Below, one piece after another: positions 1 to 7,513 of a DNA stretch of 46,182 nucleotides; within the stretch, counting starts at the first letter, position 1; every line of letters begins with the position of its first letter. The notes below the pieces were generated by a model. The model did not search any database, was not told where the DNA came from, and saw only the letters and a list, made by a program, of their open reading frames with translations. The position numbers and the translations under genes are program-made. This DNA comes from Paracoccus sp. MC1862. GTDB taxonomy: Bacteria; Pseudomonadota; Alphaproteobacteria; Rhodobacterales; Rhodobacteraceae. The stretch spans positions 1-46,182 of the forward strand of contig NZ_CP067229.1 of the NCBI RefSeq assembly GCF_016617715.1, given 5' to 3'.

Positions 1-92
1 TTATTAATTTCAAATAATTATAGGCTATGAACAGAGAACAAGAAGAATCCAGAACAAGGGAGGGGTTTCTTATCCACAGGATTTAAGAGCAG
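1..92. other. Left part of the replication origin: AT-rich stretch and DnaA box
   Basis: The first 25 bases are almost pure A+T in a replicon that is otherwise strongly GC-rich, and a perfect 9-base DnaA box (TTATCCACA) lies at 70-78. AT-rich unwinding elements next to DnaA boxes are typical of iteron plasmids. If the window is circular, this stretch directly continues the iteron block at the right-hand end, so the origin spans the artificial ends. The open frame continues upstream of parA through this region but shows no protein similarity I recognise. Confidence 0.6.
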
Positions 93-296
93 TTGGACCA
101 CTGGCTCTTGAAGACCTTACAAATTGGGACGCCTGACCCCTCTCACGTGCTGACAACACGACTGAAAGGCACGAAGGTTCAGTCTTGGACCCAAGAGGCA
201 CATGTTACGGTTCCTGAAGGCTCCACACTTGAAAGACCGAACTTTACCCCGATACCCTGCCGGTGCATGGTCGCCTGCACAGCAAGGAACAGGATC

Positions 297-1496
297 ATGG
301 ACAGCGTTCTACCTCCCGTAGCACTGGACGAACTTTCCGTCCTCAGCCGCCGCGCCGCCACCGTGATCGAGCGGCTGCGCGAGCGGGTCTTCGCCCCCGG
401 CACGCAGAAGCAGCTGGACTTGCGCTTCAATGTCCGCACCGCAGCCGAGATGGTCGGGCGGTCCGAAAAGGCGATCCGCGATGCCGAGGGCGACGGCCGC
501 CTGCCATCCCCCGACAAGGACGAGGACACCGGCCGTCGCCGCGGCTATTCGCTGGCCGACATCGCCCGGATGCGCGAGGTCTTCGGCACCCTGCCGCATC
601 GCGCCCCCGACGACCCGCCGCTGGTCCTGGCCGTGCAGAACTTCAAGGGCGGCGTGGGGAAATCTACGGTCGTCACCCATCTGGCGCAGTATTTCGCGCT
701 CAAGGGCTATCGCGTCTGCATCATTGACTGCGACAGCCAGGCCTCCAGCACCGCCGTCTTCGGGCTGAACCCCGACGTGGACGTGGATGAGGAGGAAGAC
801 ACGCTTTATCCCTTCCTGCGCCATGGCGGCCCCAAGACGCTGCATTACGCGCTGCGCGCGACCTACTGGCCGGGGATCGCGATCATCCCGGCGAACCTTG
901 GCCTTTACGATGCGGAATATGAATTCGCGGCCCGGATGGCGCGTGACCCGGCCTTCATCCTCGACCGGTTGCGCGAAGGGGTCGACAGCATCGCGGACCA
1001 GTTCGATATCATCCTGCTGGATCCGCCGCCTGCCCTTGGGATGCTGTCCTTGTCGGTGCTGCGCGCGGCGAACGCGCTCTTGGTGCCTGCGCCGCCGAAC
1101 AACATCGACTTCGCCTCGACCGCGCATTTCCTCAAGATGCTAGAGGCGACGCTGGCGGAACTCTCGCGCCACGGGGGCGAGCGGCAGTACAGCTTCGTCA
1201 AGATCCTGACCTCGAAGATGAACGAGCAGAAATCGGCGCATCAGGCGATCAAGCGGATGATGGACGCGGTCTTTGCGCAGGACATGCTGATGGCGGTGCT
1301 GAAGGACAGCGCCGAGATCGACAACGCCAGCGCCAACCTGATGACGGTCTATGAAATGACCGGCGCGGCCACGCGGACCGAGACGCACAAGCGCTGCCGT
1401 GCTTATCTGGACGCCGTAGGGCGCGAGGTCGAGTTGCTGGCCCGCAAGACCTGGCCCAGCCACCACCGCGATCTGCGCAAGGAGGGACTGCTGTGA
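297..1496 (+). CDS. parA: Plasmid partition ATPase ParA
   Basis: ParA-type ATPase of 399 residues that moves plasmid copies apart at division together with ParB. Residues 43-98 look like a MerR/HTH DNA-binding domain, which makes it the long, autoregulating type. The deviant Walker A motif KGGVGKST lies at 117-124, the Walker A' segment (IIDCDSQASS) at about 140-149, and the Walker B segment ILLDPPPALG near 240. An ATG at 297 is preferred over the upstream in-frame start at 93, because AAGGA precedes it at good spacing and the extra N-terminal residues resemble no ParA. It overlaps parB by 4 bases (GTGA), so the two are translationally coupled. Autorepression from the upstream region is expected for this class but is an inference here. 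Confidence 0.93.
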   Translation: MDSVLPPVALDELSVLSRRAATVIERLRERVFAPGTQKQLDLRFNVRTAAEMVGRSEKAIRDAEGDGRLPSPDKDEDTGRRRGYSLADIARMREVFGTLPHRAPDDPPLVLAVQNFKGGVGKSTVVTHLAQYFALKGYRVCIIDCDSQASSTAVFGLNPDVDVDEEEDTLYPFLRHGGPKTLHYALRATYWPGIAIIPANLGLYDAEYEFAARMARDPAFILDRLREGVDSIADQFDIILLDPPPALGMLSLSVLRAANALLVPAPPNNIDFASTAHFLKMLEATLAELSRHGGERQYSFVKILTSKMNEQKSAHQAIKRMMDAVFAQDMLMAVLKDSAEIDNASANLMTVYEMTGAATRTETHKRCRAYLDAVGREVELLARKTWPSHHRDLRKEGLL

Positions 1497-2437
1497 GCAA
1501 GCGCCACGACGCGATCTTCGACGACCTGCTGCGTGACATGGATGACCCGGCTCCCACCGCGGAAAAGGGCGGGACCCGTTTCCTCAAGCGCTCGAACGCG
1601 CTGGCCGATAGCGGCACGCGCGAGGAAAAGGTGCTGCGCTGGGTCGATCCCGCCACCTGCGTGATGTGGGAACGCCACAACCGCGCCTATGACCTGCTGA
1701 ACGAAACCAACTGCCGCGAGCTGATAGACAGCATCCGCGCGCAGGGGCAGCAGGAGTTCCCGGCCATCGTCCGCCGCCGTTCGGGCGACGGCGCGGAATA
1801 CGAGGTGATCTGTGGCGCCCGCCGACATTTCGCGATCTCGTGGCTCAGGGCCAACAACTATCCGCAGTTCCGCTATCTGGTCGAGGTCCGCGATCTGACC
1901 GACGAGGAAGCCTTTCGCCTCGCCGACATCGAGAACCGGGACCGTGCGGACCTGTCGGATTACGAACGCGCCCGTGACTACGCCCGCGCCTTGGATCTTT
2001 ACTACGGCGGCAAGCAGAAGGCGATGGCGGCGCGGCTGGAGGTCTCGGAGGCGTGGTTGTCGCGCTATCTGTATCTTGCCCGGCTGCCCGAGGTCGTTGT
2101 CCGCGCCTGGCCGCAGATCACCGATCTGAAAGAACTGCACGCCCGCACGCTGCGGCCCCTGCTTTCGGATGCCGAAGACCGCGTGCTGGCCGAGGCCACG
2201 GCAATCGCCGCCGAACAGGATCGGGCGCGGGCCGGGCAGGGGGCCCCTGTCCCCGTTCCCCGCGTCCTCGCACGGCTGAAGGCGGCAACGGCGCCTGCCG
2301 CCAAGGTCGCGGCCCCATCGGCCAAGCTGCGGGTCCGTGAGCGGGGGCGTGAGGTGACACTGCAGTTCGATCGCGACATCGACGAGCCGACCTTGCGGGC
2401 GGAACTCGACCGCTTCCTTGCCGAAAGGTTCGGCTGA
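1493..2437 (+). CDS. parB: Plasmid partition protein ParB
   Basis: ParB/RepB-type centromere-binding protein of 314 residues. The N-terminal ParB/Srx-like domain carries the CGARRH motif at about residues 104-109 (the GxRR CTP-binding patch). It is followed by the conserved ENRDRADLSDYERA segment and a KorB-like helix-turn-helix (ARLEVSEAWLSRYLYLARLP). The C-terminus is charged and suits dimerisation. The start is a GTG that overlaps the parA stop, as usual in par operons. Two palindromes lie just downstream and a third behind rep; these are the likely binding sites. Confidence in the family is high; site specificity is inferred from position. Confidence 0.92.
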   Translation: MSKRHDAIFDDLLRDMDDPAPTAEKGGTRFLKRSNALADSGTREEKVLRWVDPATCVMWERHNRAYDLLNETNCRELIDSIRAQGQQEFPAIVRRRSGDGAEYEVICGARRHFAISWLRANNYPQFRYLVEVRDLTDEEAFRLADIENRDRADLSDYERARDYARALDLYYGGKQKAMAARLEVSEAWLSRYLYLARLPEVVVRAWPQITDLKELHARTLRPLLSDAEDRVLAEATAIAAEQDRARAGQGAPVPVPRVLARLKAATAPAAKVAAPSAKLRVRERGREVTLQFDRDIDEPTLRAELDRFLAERFG

Positions 2438-2444
2438 CGGGAAA

Positions 2445-2458
2445 TTGCCAACTGGCAA
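2445..2458. promoter_or_regulatory. parS candidate copy 1
   Basis: Inverted repeat TTGCCA-AC-TGGCAA placed 7 bases after the parB stop codon. Read on the other strand it equals the core of the copy found next to rep. A partition-site role is inferred from position and repetition. Confidence 0.6.
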
Positions 2459-2475
2459 CGCCGCTTCCCGACTGG

Positions 2476-2495
2476 AAATTGCCAATTGGCAATTT
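2476..2495. promoter_or_regulatory. parS candidate copy 2 (perfect 20-bp palindrome)
   Basis: A perfect palindrome with core TTGCCAATTGGCAA extended by AAA/TTT on each side. It lies 18 bases after copy 1 and upstream of the toxin-antitoxin operon. It could also serve as an operator, but the shared core with the copies at 2445 and 44823 favours a centromere site for ParB. Confidence 0.65.
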
Positions 2496-2551
2496 GTTAA
2501 ACCGCTGTGAATGAAGGCATTTCCTTTAGCTTGCACAAGCCCTGACAAGGC

Positions 2552-2566
2552 ATTACCCTTGGTAAT
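2552..2566. promoter_or_regulatory. Candidate operator of the toxin-antitoxin operon
   Basis: Inverted repeat ATTACC-CTT-GGTAAT, 19 bases upstream of the antitoxin start. A weak promoter (CTGACA at 2542, TAATAC at 2563) overlaps it. AbrB-fold antitoxins usually repress their own operon through such palindromes; the assignment here is by position. Confidence 0.5.
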
Positions 2567-2585
2567 ACTGGCAGGGGGAACCATC

Positions 2586-2825
2586 ATGCGCATCACCATC
2601 AAGGGTCAGGTCACGATTCCGCAGCCGATCAGGGAGGCCGCAGGCTTCCATCCGGGAACCGAGGTCGATTTTCTGATGGGCGATGACGGGCTGGTGCGGG
2701 TGATCCCTTCCGACCGGCTGCGCGAGGACCGGGGGCAGGCGGTGCGCCAAGCCATCGCCCGGCTCAGGGGCAGCGCCGATGCGGGGATGACAACGGACGA
2801 GATCATGGCCCTGACCCGCGGATGA
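2586..2825 (+). CDS. AbrB/SpoVT-fold antitoxin (VapB-like)
   Basis: Short DNA-binding antitoxin of 79 residues. The N-terminal 45 residues match the swapped-hairpin AbrB fold: ITIKGQVTIPQPIREAAG, then a strand ending in DGLVRVIPSD. The C-terminal tail should wrap the toxin. An ATG at 2586 is chosen over an earlier in-frame start at 2511, because the AbrB domain begins right after it and GGGGGAA lies at ribosome-binding distance. It overlaps the PIN toxin gene by 4 bases (ATGA). It should neutralise the downstream RNase and repress the operon at the palindrome at 2552-2566. The pair likely adds to plasmid maintenance beside parAB. Confidence 0.85.
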   Translation: MRITIKGQVTIPQPIREAAGFHPGTEVDFLMGDDGLVRVIPSDRLREDRGQAVRQAIARLRGSADAGMTTDEIMALTRG

Positions 2826-3235
2826 CGCCGGTCCTGGTCGATTCCAACATCCTGATCGACATCGCCACCGACGATCCCCAATGGGCCGCATGGTCGGCCG
2901 GGGCGCTGGCGCGGGAAGGGCAGGGGGCGCGGCTGGTCATCAACCCGCTGATCTATGCCGAGGTTTCGGTGGCCCATAGCCGCATCGAGACGCTGGACGC
3001 GGCCTTGCCCGAAGAGGTCTTCGCCCGCGAACCCCTGCCTTGGGCGGCGGGCTTCCTTGCCGGCAAGGTCTTTGTCGCCTACCGCCGCCGGGGCGGTGCC
3101 CGGCGCTCTCCGCTGCCGGATTTCTACATCGGCGCCCATGCCGCCATCCGGGGCTACCGCCTGCTGACCCGCGACCGCAGTCGCTATGCGGGCTATTTCC
3201 CCAAGGTCGAACTGATCGCGCCCGAAGACCCGTGA
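2822..3235 (+). CDS. PIN-domain ribonuclease toxin (VapC-like)
   Basis: PIN-domain toxin of 137 residues, the usual length for VapC. The acidic residues expected for metal-dependent RNA cleavage are present: Asp7 in LVDSNILID, Glu47 in YAEVSV, Asp100 in LPDFYIGAHA and Asp118 in LTRDRSRY. It follows the AbrB-type antitoxin with a 4-base overlap, the classic order for this toxin-antitoxin type. VapC toxins cleave tRNA or rRNA; the target here cannot be told from sequence. The gene is complete, with no sign of decay. Confidence 0.87.
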   Translation: MTPVLVDSNILIDIATDDPQWAAWSAGALAREGQGARLVINPLIYAEVSVAHSRIETLDAALPEEVFAREPLPWAAGFLAGKVFVAYRRRGGARRSPLPDFYIGAHAAIRGYRLLTRDRSRYAGYFPKVELIAPEDP

Positions 3236-3313
3236 CCTGCCGGAAAGGCGGAAAGCCGTCGCGCATCCCGGGAAGGAGGCCTTCCTGCGGCTGCAGGGGC
3301 AGGGCGCCTTGCC

Positions 3314-3967
3314 TCAGCCGTCGAAGCTCCAGCCGAAGCGGGCGATGTCCTCGGCCGCCGCCGCCGCAATGAGCGCGCGGGTTTCGGCGTCATGGCTGCC
3401 GCGCCAGTCCACGCCGGGCGGACCCGAGGCATTGCTGCGCGGCAGGGGGCCGGGCGGAAAGCCCAGGTGCGCTTCCAGTTCGGCCAGGCCGGGGCCGGGG
3501 TCGTCCAGCCGCAGGATCAGGGCGGGATGTTCCTGCCCCCGTGCGTCGGTCAGGTAATGCCGGACCGGCACCGCCATGTGCGACAGGATCAGCGGCTGGC
3601 GCAGGAAATCGGGAAAATCGAGCGCCTTGGCCAGCGTCACGGCCGGGTTCTCGAAGCTCTGCAGCCGCAGCCAGCGGTGGTAGCTGACCGCCCGCGCCCA
3701 GGGGTTGCGCGCCAGCGTGACCAGCAGGTAGCCGGAAAAGATCGCCGGATCGACCAGCCCCTCGATGTCGGCGAGGGTCGAATGCTTCCACAACCGCCCG
3801 CGGGCGGCCACGCCCCTGACCCGCCGCCGCCGCTTCAGGCCCTTCGGAGTGTCCGACAGCACGATGTCCTGCGGCCCGAGCCGGCGTTCCAGCGCAAGCG
3901 TCAGCGAGGTGCCCCCGGTCTTGGGGATATGGACGAACACATAGCGGTGCCGGTGAGAGATGATCAT
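3314..3967 (-). CDS. Sulfotransferase family protein
   Basis: Predicted 217-residue cytosolic sulfotransferase-like protein. The N-terminus YVFVHIPKTGGTSLTLALE carries the 5'-phosphosulfate-binding PKTGGTS at residues 15-21. The segment LARNPWARAVSYHRWL in the middle resembles the 3'-phosphate-binding motif of PAPS-dependent enzymes. Similar short proteins are common in marine and soil alphaproteobacteria, often near polysaccharide genes, and their acceptors are mostly unknown. The ATG at 3967 is chosen because the motif starts 13 residues later and GAGGGC lies upstream; the longer frame to 4183 has no family similarity and overlaps the FUSC gene. It is convergent with vapC. Sulfation of a glycan is a plausible but unproven role. 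Confidence 0.75.
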   Translation of the reverse strand: MIISHRHRYVFVHIPKTGGTSLTLALERRLGPQDIVLSDTPKGLKRRRRVRGVAARGRLWKHSTLADIEGLVDPAIFSGYLLVTLARNPWARAVSYHRWLRLQSFENPAVTLAKALDFPDFLRQPLILSHMAVPVRHYLTDARGQEHPALILRLDDPGPGLAELEAHLGFPPGPLPRSNASGPPGVDWRGSHDAETRALIAAAAAEDIARFGWSFDG

Positions 3968-4043
3968 GCGCTGCCCTCGGGCCGGGGCCGGATCGCCCCG
4001 CCGCCGGTCTGCCGGACGCGGGCGGCGCAAGGCAAGCCCCGGC

Positions 4044-5144
4044 TCAGGGCCGGGCGTCGCGCTGCCCGGCCAGGTGCCGGCGGTCGTCGAGGCTTGACAG
4101 CACCACTGCCAGGCAGATGCCGATCGTCGCGCCCAGCAGGGTGTCCAGCACCCGCTCGGGTGCCATGGCAGCCCCGGCAGCATGGGGGGCGGCCAGATGG
4201 GTCATCAGCAGCGCCATGGGCGTGACCAGCACCTGCCCCAGCCCGTAATTCGCGCCGATGACCACCTCGGTCACGAACTGCAGCAGGACCAGCGCCGCGA
4301 TGACCGCCCAGGCCGTGGGGTTCTGGATCAGGAAGGCCCAGGCCAGCAGCGCCCCCGCCACCGTGCCCGCCATCCGCTGCAGCGCCCGGTTCATGCTGAT
4401 ATGCAGATGGGTGCCCTGCATGACCGCCAGCGTCCCCATCGCGGCCCAGGCTGGATGGTTCGCGCCAAGGGCATGGCTGGCGTAAGCCGCCAGTGCCGTG
4501 CCCGCGGTGATGCGCGCCGCAGCCATCAGCCGGTGCGGCAAAGGCCGCGCCGGCTCGGCCGGAAAGGGCCGGCCGGGGCGGGGCGGGTGGCGCAGCGCCT
4601 CGCTGGCCGCGCAGACCGCCCATGAGAAGGCGGCGGCGGCCGCGGTCGCGGCGGTGCGTTCCAGCACCTGCGCCAGCGTCAGGCTGTCGGCCATCGAGGC
4701 GCCCACGGCAAAGACGAAGATCAGCGGCCCCGGCGCCCCGAAGCGGCCGGTCACGCAGACAAGGAAGAAGAACCCGCAGGCGAAGGCCAGAAGCGCAAGC
4801 TGGCCCGCGGCGGAGGCCCCGAGCCAGACGGCCATCGACATCCCGAAGACCGCGAGGCTCTGCCACAGGGCGCATTGCAGCAGGATCGGGTTGCGGCTGC
4901 GCGGCGGGGCGAAGCGGCCGAACAGGGCGACCAGCACCCCCAGCGCGACAAAGCCGATCAGGTGCGGCCAGGGCGAGACAAGGGTGAGGGGCAGGGCGAT
5001 CGCCGCCGCGACCGCCGCCTGCAGCCCGGCCAGCGCCGCGTTGCGCAGCGACGGCTGCGGCGACAGCGTCAGGCTGCCGCGAAGATTGCGGGGATGCAGC
5101 AGGTGCCGCATGACCTGCCGGCGGCTTGGAGGGCGGCGGCTCAT
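4044..5144 (-). CDS. FUSC-family membrane protein (aromatic acid/fusaric acid exporter-like)
   Basis: Integral membrane protein of 366 residues with two blocks of hydrophobic helices (about residues 30-170 and 205-350) separated by a Pro/Arg-rich cytoplasmic stretch. This layout matches the FUSC/YccS/AaeB-like exporter family, which moves aromatic acids and similar weak acids out of the cell, though this member lacks a large soluble domain. It overlaps the upstream marR gene by 4 bases, so the regulator and exporter are one operon, a standard arrangement for substrate-induced efflux. The substrate cannot be read from the sequence. Confidence 0.8.
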   Translation of the reverse strand: MSRRPPSRRQVMRHLLHPRNLRGSLTLSPQPSLRNAALAGLQAAVAAAIALPLTLVSPWPHLIGFVALGVLVALFGRFAPPRSRNPILLQCALWQSLAVFGMSMAVWLGASAAGQLALLAFACGFFFLVCVTGRFGAPGPLIFVFAVGASMADSLTLAQVLERTAATAAAAAFSWAVCAASEALRHPPRPGRPFPAEPARPLPHRLMAAARITAGTALAAYASHALGANHPAWAAMGTLAVMQGTHLHISMNRALQRMAGTVAGALLAWAFLIQNPTAWAVIAALVLLQFVTEVVIGANYGLGQVLVTPMALLMTHLAAPHAAGAAMAPERVLDTLLGATIGICLAVVLSSLDDRRHLAGQRDARP

Positions 5145-5611
5145 TCGGCGGCGTCCTTGGTCCCGGCGCGTTCAAGGGTCGTAATGCGCCGTTCGATGGT
5201 TTCCAGATGGGCCAGCATGGCGGCGATCTCGGGGTCCGACAGGTCCGCCAGCATGGCTTCCTCGGCTTTGGCCAGTTCGCGCCGGATACCGGCCAGCCGC
5301 TGCTCGCCGCGCCTGGTCAGGTGGACCAGCCGGGCCCGGCCATCGGTCTCGTCCCGGCGCCTTTCGACCAGTCCTTCGCGCGACAGGATGTCGATCACCC
5401 GCACGAGGCTGGACCCATCGACGCCGACCCGCGCCGCAAGGTCTTTCTGGGTGATGCCGCCGCCGCTTTCCTTCAGATGCACCAGCGGCACCCAGGTGGC
5501 GTCGGTCAGCCCCACCTGTGCAAGCCGGGCATCCAGCACCCGGCGCCACCGCCGGGCGAGCAGCGAGAAACGAAGCCCGAAGCGGGCACGAAGGGCAAGA
5601 GGGTCGGACAT
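5141..5611 (-). CDS. MarR-family transcriptional regulator
   Basis: Winged-helix regulator of 156 residues. Residues about 30-135 hold the MarR fold: LVHLKESGGGITQKDLAARVGVDGSSLVRVIDILSREGLVERRRDETDGRARLVHLTRRG, which is a recognition helix followed by the DxRxR wing. It is the first gene of an operon with the FUSC exporter. An inverted repeat 15 bases upstream of its start (5626-5638) is a good operator candidate. Expected role: repressor of its own operon, relieved by a phenolic or other aromatic ligand, as known for this family. Confidence 0.9.
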   Translation of the reverse strand: MSDPLALRARFGLRFSLLARRWRRVLDARLAQVGLTDATWVPLVHLKESGGGITQKDLAARVGVDGSSLVRVIDILSREGLVERRRDETDGRARLVHLTRRGEQRLAGIRRELAKAEEAMLADLSDPEIAAMLAHLETIERRITTLERAGTKDAAE

Positions 5612-5625
5612 GGCCTGAAATATAG

Positions 5626-5638
5626 TTTGAAGGTCAAA
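5626..5638. promoter_or_regulatory. Candidate MarR operator
   Basis: Inverted repeat TTTGA-AGG-TCAAA lying 15 bases upstream of the marR start, within an A+T-rich stretch that likely holds the promoter. Its size and position fit MarR-type autorepression. Confidence 0.5.
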
Positions 5639-5984
5639 TCAAATCAAGACCGACGAATCGCCGCACCAGTCCGCAGGAGCTTGCGCGCGGCCGGACCAAT
5701 GGTCTTCACACCTGATGAATGGCAAGATGTTTTTACATATCCTGTCCCTGCCTTGCCGTCTGCCTCGTCCCGGCCCGTCCGGCCGGGGGGAGGAAAAGGC
5801 AATCACATCGGGGAGGATGTAATTTGCTGGCTGGACTCGGAAAGCTCGTGATCGCGGCCGCTATCCTGCTGGGGCGGGGCCGGCGATGGTGCAGGGGATG
5901 ACGGTCAGGATCGGCGTCCTGAACGACCTGTTGGGCATCTTCCGGTTGCAACACTTGCTTGTCTTGATCGCAGCCGGTCAGTCC
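5639..5984. other. Non-coding gap between two marR genes
   Basis: About 350 bases between the upstream end of the MarR-FUSC operon and the stop of the next MarR-like gene. Open frames cross it, but none has codon use or similarity that I would trust. No clear terminator or RNA gene was seen. Confidence 0.4.
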
Positions 5985-6662
5985 TCATCCGCCCCCGCCC
6001 CGTGCGCGCTCCAGCGCGACGAAATTCTGCCGCAGGTTTTCAAGATGATGCATCGCGGCGTTGGTATCGGGATTCGAGAAGCCCGCCAGCGCGGCCGCGT
6101 GGAAGGCGTTGATCCGCGGCTGCATGGCGGCCCATCTCTGCCGCCCTTCCCGGGTCATGCGAATCAAGCGGGACCGCTTGCCGCGCTTGTCCACCGTGCG
6201 GGTGATGAGGCCGCGGGCTTCCAGCCGCGACAGCATCCCCGTCAGGTTCTGGCGGCTGACCATCAGCAGCCCGGCAAGATCGCCCACCGGGATGCCGCCC
6301 TGGCTGCGCGGACCGGCCAGGGCGCCGAGGATCGCCCATTGCCGAGTGGTGACGCCATGATCCGCGAGCGCGCGGCTGCCGGTCTTGTTCAGCAGGTTCG
6401 CGGTCTGGCAGAGCCGGCAGAACGGCCGGTTCCGCAACCCTGCGGTCAGCGCGTCGATGGCGGTATTCTTCGGGGTGGTCGGGGCAGGGCGGATGGTCGG
6501 CGTGGTGTCCGACGCCGCTCGCCTGGGGTCTTCGGCTGTCCCGAGGACCTGCCGGGCGCGATCCTGTTCTTCGCCTCCGGCGACGCCTTTCACCGGACAG
6601 GTGATCTCGGTGTCCGGCGGCCTGACGATGCACGGCTGAAAAGGAACCATCATGACCGACAT
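5985..6662 (-). CDS. MarR-family regulator, likely BadR-like, 5' end damaged
   Basis: The C-terminal 165 residues form a MarR winged-helix protein: LLNKTGSRALADHGVTTRQWAILGAL, then VGDLAGLLMVSRQNLTGMLSRLEARGLITRTVDKRGKRSRLIRMTREG. The only ATG in frame is at 6662, inside the start of badI. The first 60 residues lie antisense to a badH remnant (6484-6640) and look unnatural, so the native start has probably been lost; a TTG near residue 75 is an alternative. In Rhodopseudomonas palustris a MarR protein, BadR, represses the cyclohexanecarboxylate genes badHI and aliA, and the neighbours here match that set. It may be a truncated or non-functional repressor. Confidence 0.65.
   Translation of the reverse strand: MSVMMVPFQPCIVRPPDTEITCPVKGVAGGEEQDRARQVLGTAEDPRRAASDTTPTIRPAPTTPKNTAIDALTAGLRNRPFCRLCQTANLLNKTGSRALADHGVTTRQWAILGALAGPRSQGGIPVGDLAGLLMVSRQNLTGMLSRLEARGLITRTVDKRGKRSRLIRMTREGRQRWAAMQPRINAFHAAALAGFSNPDTNAAMHHLENLRQNFVALERARGGGG
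6484..6640 (+). pseudogene. Remnant of badH-like 2-hydroxycyclohexanecarboxyl-CoA dehydrogenase (SDR)
   Basis: Three pieces of a short-chain dehydrogenase in changing frames lie just before badI. Positions 6487-6534 read GRMVGVVSDAARLGSS, like the mid-protein GRIVNIASDAARVGSS of BadH. About 6540-6590 reads PEDLPGAILFFASGDAF in a second frame. The end returns to the first frame with TGQVISVSGGLTMHG and a stop. The last shift is explained by loss of two bases near 6587 (an expected FIT codon series has become FH). The catalytic region between pieces one and two is deleted. It ends 11 bases before the badI start, the native badH-badI order. No active enzyme can be made. Confidence 0.75.
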
Positions 6663-7452
6663 GACCTATGAAGACATCCTGTTCGACAAGACGCACGGGG
6701 TCGCCACCATCACCATCAACCGCCCCGACAAGATGAACGCCTTTCGCGGCCGGACGGTCGAGGAAATCATCCACGCCTTCAACCGCGCCGGATGGGACCG
6801 CGAGGTGGGCGTGATCGTGCTGACAGGCGCGGGTGAACGCGCCTTCTGCAGCGGCGGCGACCAGTCCGCGCACGAAGGGCAATATGACGGGCGCGGCACC
6901 ATCGGCCTGCCCATGGAGGACCTGCATTCCATCATCCGCGACGTGCCTAAGCCCGTGATCGCCAAGGTGCGCGGCTATGCCATCGGCGGCGGCAACGTGC
7001 TTTGCACCATCTGCGACTTCACCATCGCGGGTGAAAGCGCGCAGTTCGGGCAGGTCGGCCCCAGGGTCGGATCCGTCGATCCGGGCTATGGCACCGCCTT
7101 TCTCGCCCGCGTCGTGGGCGAGAAGAAGGCGCGCGAGATGTGGTATCTGTGCCGCCGCTACAAGGCGCATCAGGCGCTGGAGATGGGCCTTGTCAACGCC
7201 GTCGTTCCCGACGACCAGCTTGACGCCGAGGTCGATCGCTGGTGCGCCGAGATCCTGGAAAAATCGCCCACCGCCATCGCCATCGCCAAGCGGTCCTTCA
7301 ACATGGACACCGAACACCAGCGCGGCATCGCGGGCATGGGGATGTATGCGCTGAGCCTGTATTACGACACCGACGAGGCGAAGGAGGGCGGCCTCGCCTT
7401 CAAGGAAAAGCGCAAGCCGGACTTCCGCAAGCACTACATGCGCAGGGGCTGA
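6652..7452 (+). CDS. badI: 2-ketocyclohexanecarboxyl-CoA hydrolase BadI
   Basis: Crotonase-fold protein of 266 residues that closely follows BadI of Rhodopseudomonas palustris, which opens the ring of 2-ketocyclohexanecarboxyl-CoA to pimelyl-CoA. Visible markers are INRPDKMNAFRG, AFCSGGDQSAHEGQYDGRGTIGLP, the oxyanion-hole stretch VRGYAIGGGNVL, FGQVGPRVGSVDPGYGTAFLARVVGEKKARE and the end KRKPDFRKHYMRRG. AAGGAACC precedes the ATG. The frame is intact and full length, although the genes for the steps before it (badH, aliA) are broken on this replicon. It may be a leftover under decay, or may serve a chromosomal pathway. A hairpin follows the stop. Confidence 0.9.
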   Translation: MTDMTYEDILFDKTHGVATITINRPDKMNAFRGRTVEEIIHAFNRAGWDREVGVIVLTGAGERAFCSGGDQSAHEGQYDGRGTIGLPMEDLHSIIRDVPKPVIAKVRGYAIGGGNVLCTICDFTIAGESAQFGQVGPRVGSVDPGYGTAFLARVVGEKKAREMWYLCRRYKAHQALEMGLVNAVVPDDQLDAEVDRWCAEILEKSPTAIAIAKRSFNMDTEHQRGIAGMGMYALSLYYDTDEAKEGGLAFKEKRKPDFRKHYMRRG

Positions 7453-7460
7453 ATCCTGCG

Positions 7461-7484
7461 GGGGCCGTCCCGCCGGGCGGCCCC
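7461..7484 (+). terminator. Hairpin after badI
   Basis: GGGGCCG at 7461-7467 pairs with CGGCCCC at 7478-7484 around a 10-base loop, followed by CCTTT. It is a strong stem with a poor T-tract, so a terminator or an mRNA 3' stabiliser. Confidence 0.5.
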
Positions 7485-7513
7485 CCTTTCCGATCTGCCA
7501 AGGAAAAGGCATC

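Noticed and set aside
93..296. N-terminal extension of parA from the start at 93
   Set aside because: The 68 extra residues do not resemble ParA proteins, and the ATG at 297 has the better ribosome-binding site and matches the family length.
5126..5851. Open frame on the plus strand across marR and the gap after it
   Set aside because: It is mostly the shadow of the marR gene, and no ribosome-binding site or known domain is seen.
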